From JBGOUV01 sp041477815 (GTDB lineage Bacteria > Acidobacteriota > Terriglobia > Bryobacterales > JACQDG01): a stretch of DNA of 16,894 nucleotides. The position numbers were made by a program, and so were the translations under genes. How positions within the stretch are numbered: position 1 is the stretch's first letter; each line of letters begins with the position of its first letter. The notes below the pieces were generated by a model. The model was not told the origin of the DNA. It saw only the letters and a list, made by a program, of their open reading frames with translations, and searched no databases. Shown here in pieces: positions 12,039 to 16,894 of this stretch. The stretch covers positions 1 to 16,894 of the forward strand of contig JBGOUV010000109.1 in assembly GCA_041477815.1 (NCBI GenBank), read 5' to 3'.

Positions 12039-13724
12039 TCACAACTCCCTCCGCTGCATCTGATGCACGATGTAGTCGGAGGCGCGGGCGGCGAGAGCGC
12101 CGATGGTGAGGGTGGGGCCGTATCCGCCGGAGGTCACGAAGCAGGCCCCGTCCACTACGAACAGGTTCTTCGCGTCGTGCGCCTGGTTGAACTTGTTGAG
12201 GACACTCTTCTTGGGGTCGTGGCCCATGCGGGCCGTGCCCATGTCGTGGATGGCGGCCCCCGGGTCGGCCAGGTCTCGGCTGGCCCGGACGTGTTCGGCG
12301 CCCAAGGCATGGAACAGGGCCAGGAGGTTCTCGCGCGAGTCCTTGGCCATCTCGACTTCGTTGTCGCTCCACCGGCAGTGAATTTTGAGCGCCGGAATGC
12401 CCCAGGCATCCACCGTGTTCTTGTCGATCTCCACGAAGTTCTCCCAGCGGGCCAGCATTTCGCCGCGGGTGTTGAAGCCGACGGGGCAGGTGTAGTAGCT
12501 GCGGACGGCTTTCTTGAACTGGGCGCCGTATCCCGTCATGGTTCGGGCGTGGCCTGGGAAAAGGCGCGCGCCGGAGCCGCCTTCATTCACGTAGGAGCGG
12601 AGGAATTTGGGGTGGCGGGAGTCGATGTTGCGGTAGGCCACGATGTCGATGCCGCTGGCCTTGCCGTCCTCGTTGACCGGGGTGCGGTCGCGCAGTTGCG
12701 GCAACAGTCCGGAGACGTTGGGGCCGACGATGTTATCCATCAGGTAGTGGCCGAGCACGCCGCTGGAATTGCCGATGCCCTGGGGCCAGAAGCGGGAGAC
12801 CGAGTTCAGCAGGATGCGGGTGGATTCCAGGGCCGAGGCTCCCAGCACGATCACGCGGCCTTTGGCCTCGTACGACTTCTTGCTGCTGCGATCGATGAAG
12901 AGCACGCCGCGCGGCTTGCCGTTGCGGTCCACCAGGATTTCGCGCACCACGGCGTCGCTGCGCAGCGCCAGCCGGCCGGTCTTGACCGCGGCGGGCAGGG
13001 TGTCGGAGATGGAGTTCCAGAAGGCTCCTACGTCGCAGCCGCGCCCGCAACTGCCGCAAAAGTGGCAGCCCGTCAGTCCGTGGTGGCTGCGGGAACGCTG
13101 GGCCGCCCGCTTGGGGATCACCCGCATCCCCAGTCCCAGCGTGGGCGCCACTTTCTGCACCAGGCGCTCGCCACAATTCAGCGGAAAGGGCGGCAGGTAC
13201 TTGCCGTCCGGCAGATTCGGGATGTTCTCGATCGTGCCGGCGACGCCGATGAAGCTCTCCACCTTGTCGTAGTAGGGCGCCAGGTCGGCGTACGTGATGG
13301 GCCAGTTCTCGCCGTACCCGTCCCGCTCCCCAGCCTTGAAGTCGTAGTCGCTGAGACGGCGAGCATTGCGGCTCCAGTGCAGGATCTTGCCGCCCACACA
13401 CCGGGAACGCACCCAGGTATAGGGTTGGTCCGGCGGAGTGGTGTAGGGATGCTGCGGGTCCTCGATATAGAGCAGCCGCGTGTACTCGTCGGTGTAGATC
13501 TGGTGGGGGTAGAATTTTTCCCGGTCTCCGGGCTTGTCGAAGCCGCGAAACGGCATTTCGTAAGGCCAGCGGTGGGTGAGAAAGTCCTTGACCGGGTCCA
13601 GTTGCGGCCCGGCCTCCAGGAGCAGCACGTGCAGCCCGCCCTCGGTCAGTTCCTTCGCGGCCATGCCGCCGGCGGCTCCGGAACCGACCACGATAGCGTC
13701 GTAGGTCTTCTTCAGGTCCACCAT
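12039..13724 (-). CDS. GMC-family flavoprotein dehydrogenase with four-cysteine motif
   Basis: A 561-residue protein. The FAD-binding start YDAIVVGSGAAGG (Gly14, Gly16, Gly19) and LLLEAGP, a central GRVIVLGASALESTRILL segment, and the C-terminal HDMGTARMGHDP and NLFVVDGACF motifs place it in the GMC family (glucose-methanol-choline oxidoreductases, including gluconate dehydrogenase). Between them lies C-x2-C-x2-C-x3-C (Cys220, 223, 226, 230), in the region where FAD-glucose dehydrogenases carry an iron-sulfur cluster. The catalytic pair of the family would be His493 and, 43 residues on, position 536, which here is Gly instead of His/Asn. No signal peptide is seen, so export would need a partner; none is in the window. 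It is coupled to the receptor gene by TGATG. The likely role is oxidation of a sugar or alcohol. Confidence 0.9.
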   Translation of the reverse strand: MVDLKKTYDAIVVGSGAAGGMAAKELTEGGLHVLLLEAGPQLDPVKDFLTHRWPYEMPFRGFDKPGDREKFYPHQIYTDEYTRLLYIEDPQHPYTTPPDQPYTWVRSRCVGGKILHWSRNARRLSDYDFKAGERDGYGENWPITYADLAPYYDKVESFIGVAGTIENIPNLPDGKYLPPFPLNCGERLVQKVAPTLGLGMRVIPKRAAQRSRSHHGLTGCHFCGSCGRGCDVGAFWNSISDTLPAAVKTGRLALRSDAVVREILVDRNGKPRGVLFIDRSSKKSYEAKGRVIVLGASALESTRILLNSVSRFWPQGIGNSSGVLGHYLMDNIVGPNVSGLLPQLRDRTPVNEDGKASGIDIVAYRNIDSRHPKFLRSYVNEGGSGARLFPGHARTMTGYGAQFKKAVRSYYTCPVGFNTRGEMLARWENFVEIDKNTVDAWGIPALKIHCRWSDNEVEMAKDSRENLLALFHALGAEHVRASRDLADPGAAIHDMGTARMGHDPKKSVLNKFNQAHDAKNLFVVDGACFVTSGGYGPTLTIGALAARASDYIVHQMQRREL

Positions 13725-16700
13725 CAGAAATGGATTTTGAGGGCGAGCTGCAGGATGCGCGGATCGCCGTCGATACCGGTCAGCCTGCCGAAGTTGACGT
13801 TGGTAATGCCGGTGTTGGGCAGTCCGAACTGGGTCCGATTAAACAGATTGAAGGCTTCAAACCGGAACTGGCCCAATCCGGCCTCGCCCAGCTTGGGGAG
13901 GCGGAAGCCCTTGACCATGGAGATATCCACGTTGGCGAAGCCGGGGCCTTCCAGAATATTTCGGCCCAAGGTGCCCAGCGTGTTCGGAGCGGGGTTCCGG
14001 AAGCGGGTGGTGTCGAAGTATTTGTCAACCTTCGCGCCCTTGCTGCGGTCGGTGGGCAGCACCGGGTCGCCGGCGCCGATCAGATCCACGCGCGCGCCGG
14101 AGATGCCCGCCAGCGGGTCGCCGGTGGCGGCGACGGTGAAGAACCGCCCGGACTGCAAGGTGAGGATGCCGCTCAACTTCCAGTCCCGGGTCAAGGCTTT
14201 CGCCACGGCTCCATGCGCGACGCCAGGCAAATCCCAGACATACGAGCTGACAAACCGATGCTTGCGGTGGGCCGTAGTCGGCCCGTAGCCCAGGAAGAAA
14301 TTGAAGGGGTTGGAAAGAGGCGCGTCCTGCGCCGCCTGGTTCCGCGACTGATAATCCAGCGCTTTGGACCACGTGTAGGAAGTCAGTATCGTGAACCCAT
14401 GGCTGTAACGCTTGTCGACGGAGACCTGCAGCGCGTTGTACGAGGCGTTCAGCCCGTGGAAGAACCGGTCGATTCGGGAATAGCCTGGGATGGGCCTGCG
14501 ATCGTCGATGGTGGCGCGGTTTTGGGCCAGGGTGAGATTGGGCTTGTAGATGGGCGCGTTCTGGTCGTACTCCCCTTTCAGGTGTGCCGACTGCGTGCCC
14601 ACGTAGGCCACCCGCAGCCGCGTATCTTTGAGCAGCTCCCGCTCCACGGTGAAATTCCACTGGTGGGTGTAGGAGGTCACCCATTTGCCGTCGACGACGA
14701 TGGTTTCGAGCGGGCTGTCGAAGGGACTGTCCGCCCCGAAGCTGGTGAGCGGGAATTTGTTGCTCGACTCCCGTCCCTGGTAGGGGTTGTCGAATTGTCC
14801 ATCGAAGAACAGGGTGCTGTAGCTGAACGGCGAAACGTTGTTGGCGTTGTTGGAGACCCACAGCAGCGGCGCGTCGTAGTAAATGCCGTAGCCGCTGCGG
14901 ATGGCGGTCTTGCCATCGCCAAACGGATCCCAGGCAAAGCCCACCCGCGGCGCAAAATTGTTGTAATCCTTCGAGGCCACGGACTCCGGCATCTTGCCGC
15001 CTTGCGGATTGTCGTCACCGGCGTAGAGCAGGCCCGGGGGCGCGTTGCGGAAGAGCTTCGACCGGACCCCTTTCTGGAAGTTGCCCACATCGAACGTCTG
15101 GTTGCGGTTCAGGGTGTCGCTGATGAAGTCATAGGGTTCCCAGCGCACGCCGAGGTTCACGGTGAGGCGGCGGTTTAAGCGCCACACATCGCCGAAAAAC
15201 AGGCCCTTGGTAAACTGGCGGCGATTTTCGAGCTCGCCGTTGTTCTGGGTAAAGCTGGAAAACCGGCCGAGCATGAAGTCGGCGCGGTCGAAACCGGGCC
15301 GGTTGCCGGTGCTGGTCACGTTTCCATCAAATTGCCAGGCCCCGGAGCTGTGGAAGACGGTGTCCTCGTTGTACTGGCTCCAGGCGAACTGGGCGCCCCA
15401 AGTGAAAGTGTGAGCGCCTTTGGTCCAGCCCCAGTCGTGCAGGACCTCCTCGGTGGCCCGGTTGAAACCGACCTTGGGATCGCTGTTGAGGCTGGCGCCG
15501 CTGTTGTTCATCTGCACGGCTACGTCGTTCGAAGCGGCATAGACGTTGAGGCCGAAATCGCGGACACTCTTATCGAAATCGCTAATGGACTGGCTTACCT
15601 GGTGCATCCCGCTAATCTGCGAATGCGCCATCAACCCGGGCCGGATCACGAAATTGTGCGACAGGGTGGCGTTGCGGGTGTCCTGATAACCCTGGACGCG
15701 GCCGGCGTGGATGTTGTCCGAGGGCGAATGGTAGGGATTGTTCTGATGGTTGTCAAACACGCGAAACAGCACCATGTGCCGGTCGCTGTGCACATAGTCG
15801 AGGCGGCCGATGTATTGCTTGCCGTTTTCGGGAAGGGCGAAGGTGAACCGGGTGAAACCGTCGGGGTCGGGCAGCGGAGATACTGCCAGCAGCTTCAGTG
15901 CGGCCGGAGAAAGACGGCTCTGGGGGATCGTGTTCTGCAAGAAGGGCTGCCCGCTCAGGGGGTCGGAGATGACGATCGAGTTGGAGGAAAAATCGCCGCG
16001 CCGCTCCGCGGCGGTGAGGGTCTGGACCCGCGTGGCTCCCGAGGCCGTGCGGATCCAGAGCTCCTGAAAGCCTCCGAACGCAAACAGCTTGTTCTTGCGC
16101 AGGGGACCGCCCAGCGTAAAGCCCGCCTGGTTGCGCTTGAGCTTGTCCTGCTGGCGCGAAAAGAAATTGCTGGCGTTCAGCTCGGTGTTGCGCACGAACC
16201 AGAACCCGTCCCCATGAATCTGGTTGGTGCCGGACTTGGTCACCACGTTGACCGCGCCCGCCGAAGTGCTGCCCTGGTCCATGGACATGTTGCTGGTCTC
16301 GACCGAGAATTCCTGGAGGGCATCGGGAAACGGAAACGGCAGGTTGGTGTTCATCAGGCTGTCCATGTTGGCGCCACCGTCCAGCGTGAAACGGACGTTG
16401 TTATTCCGCGAGCCGTTGACCGAAAACTCCTTGGTGCCGCGGGGGCGCCAACTGCTGGTGATGTCGCCCATGTTGCTGCTGAACGCGGTAACGCCGGCCG
16501 CCAGCAGCGCCATGTCCGCGGCGTTGCGTCCGTTCATGGGCAATTCGACGATGCGAGCCTGGTTCACTGTTTCCTTGAGCGTGGAGGAGCGCACCTCTAC
16601 CTGGGAGGCCGCCCCTTCCACAGAAACCGTAGTCTTGATGTCGCCGATCTCGAGCGTGATATCCACCTTGACGTTCTCGTTGGCCTGCAAGAGGATCCCG

Positions 16701-16894
16701 GTGCGCTCGTAGCGCTTGAAAGCCGCCTGCTCGACCACGAGCGAATAAGCCCCGACGGGTAACGAAGGGAACAAGTATTGCCCGCTGTCGTTCACCGTTA
16801 CCCTTCGCGCCTGGCCCGTGCCGGCGCTGGTCAGAGTGATGGACGCGCCCGGAATCGCAGCGCCCTGAACGTCCGAGACCGCGCCGAAGATGGC
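13724..16894 (-). CDS. Oar-like TonB-dependent receptor (N-terminus beyond window)
   Basis: 1056 residues are visible and the frame is open to the window edge, so the start and signal peptide are missing. An internal GTG at 16795 is not the start because it splits a domain. The visible part begins inside a carboxypeptidase regulatory-like beta-sandwich (GQYLFPSLPVGAYSLVVEQ), followed by a plug domain (ARIVELPMNGRNAADM, NNVRFTLDGG, TSAGAVNVVTKSGTNQIHG). A long outer-membrane barrel follows, with LGGPLRKNKLFAFGGF early and many aromatic-girdled strands. It ends ALKIHF, with the terminal Phe expected for barrel assembly. Known: acidobacteria encode many such Oar-like receptors, probably for large or complex substrates; the ligand is not readable. 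It is first in an operon with the GMC dehydrogenase, which points to uptake coupled with oxidation of a sugar-like compound. Confidence 0.93.
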   Translation of the reverse strand, partial: AIFGAVSDVQGAAIPGASITLTSAGTGQARRVTVNDSGQYLFPSLPVGAYSLVVEQAAFKRYERTGILLQANENVKVDITLEIGDIKTTVSVEGAASQVEVRSSTLKETVNQARIVELPMNGRNAADMALLAAGVTAFSSNMGDITSSWRPRGTKEFSVNGSRNNNVRFTLDGGANMDSLMNTNLPFPFPDALQEFSVETSNMSMDQGSTSAGAVNVVTKSGTNQIHGDGFWFVRNTELNASNFFSRQQDKLKRNQAGFTLGGPLRKNKLFAFGGFQELWIRTASGATRVQTLTAAERRGDFSSNSIVISDPLSGQPFLQNTIPQSRLSPAALKLLAVSPLPDPDGFTRFTFALPENGKQYIGRLDYVHSDRHMVLFRVFDNHQNNPYHSPSDNIHAGRVQGYQDTRNATLSHNFVIRPGLMAHSQISGMHQVSQSISDFDKSVRDFGLNVYAASNDVAVQMNNSGASLNSDPKVGFNRATEEVLHDWGWTKGAHTFTWGAQFAWSQYNEDTVFHSSGAWQFDGNVTSTGNRPGFDRADFMLGRFSSFTQNNGELENRRQFTKGLFFGDVWRLNRRLTVNLGVRWEPYDFISDTLNRNQTFDVGNFQKGVRSKLFRNAPPGLLYAGDDNPQGGKMPESVASKDYNNFAPRVGFAWDPFGDGKTAIRSGYGIYYDAPLLWVSNNANNVSPFSYSTLFFDGQFDNPYQGRESSNKFPLTSFGADSPFDSPLETIVVDGKWVTSYTHQWNFTVERELLKDTRLRVAYVGTQSAHLKGEYDQNAPIYKPNLTLAQNRATIDDRRPIPGYSRIDRFFHGLNASYNALQVSVDKRYSHGFTILTSYTWSKALDYQSRNQAAQDAPLSNPFNFFLGYGPTTAHRKHRFVSSYVWDLPGVAHGAVAKALTRDWKLSGILTLQSGRFFTVAATGDPLAGISGARVDLIGAGDPVLPTDRSKGAKVDKYFDTTRFRNPAPNTLGTLGRNILEGPGFANVDISMVKGFRLPKLGEAGLGQFRFEAFNLFNRTQFGLPNTGITNVNFGRLTGIDGDPRILQLALKIHF

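Noticed and set aside
12063..14288. A 741-codon plus-strand open frame opposite the GMC and receptor genes
   Set aside because: Long antisense frames are common in G+C-rich coding DNA. The translation is low-complexity Ala/Gly/Val/Arg without domains, while the minus strand encodes clear families.
15332..16762. A 476-codon plus-strand open frame opposite the receptor
   Set aside because: Shadow of the receptor: no recognisable motif, no ribosome site, compositional bias only.
16795..16795. Start of the receptor at GTG 16795
   Set aside because: The frame stays open to the window edge and the residues upstream (GAVSDVQGAAIPGASITLT) complete the carboxypeptidase regulatory-like domain.

Overview
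The window looks like chromosomal DNA from an acidobacterium, most likely of the Bryobacterales/Solibacter type. This rests on gene content, not on a marker gene: G+C is high, there is a very large carboxypeptidase-regulatory/TonB (Oar-like) receptor, a multi-domain DUF1592-type cytochrome c protein is paired with a Tat-exported DUF1552 protein, there are bacterial 24-residue leucine-rich repeats (LRRs), and ThuA and GMC-oxidoreductase proteins are present. No rRNA, convincing tRNA, IS element or CRISPR array was seen.

Layout. Positions 1-586 (minus) hold the N-terminal two thirds of a class A beta-lactamase-like protein that lacks the usual deacylating glutamate. It is divergent, across an 18-bp gap with a symmetric -10-like palindrome, from a secreted ThuA-domain protein (605-1396) followed by a small conserved hypothetical (1408-1773). 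A membrane glycosyltransferase of the GT39/ArnT type (1777-3297, minus) converges on that pair and diverges from a small secreted charged protein (3337-3648). Then comes a RelE-type toxin-antitoxin pair (3678-4132) and a gene-poor stretch (4133-4807) with small ORF remnants, a tRNA-like fragment and a dyad element.

The centre is a tightly coupled four-gene operon (4808-11194, plus): a secreted protein made of two fused LRR units, a second single-unit LRR protein (4-bp overlap), a c-type cytochrome protein with the DUF1587/1595/1592/1588/1585 series (4-bp overlap), and a Tat-exported DUF1552 protein (2-bp gap, strong Shine-Dalgarno). All four are predicted to be exported, so they probably act together in the periplasm or at the surface. 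The cytochrome/DUF1552 pairing is known from planctomycetes and acidobacteria but has no established function. Two LRR proteins in the same transcription unit are the most intriguing feature here. A ribbon-helix-helix/PIN-domain toxin-antitoxin pair (11269-11996) follows, so the operon is bracketed by two toxin-antitoxin modules.

The right end (12039-16894, minus) is a second operon. An Oar-like TonB-dependent receptor, whose start lies beyond the window, is coupled by a TGATG overlap to a GMC flavoprotein dehydrogenase with a four-cysteine cluster motif. This suggests uptake of a substrate followed by its oxidation. Functions are assigned by reading motifs only; no database search was possible.
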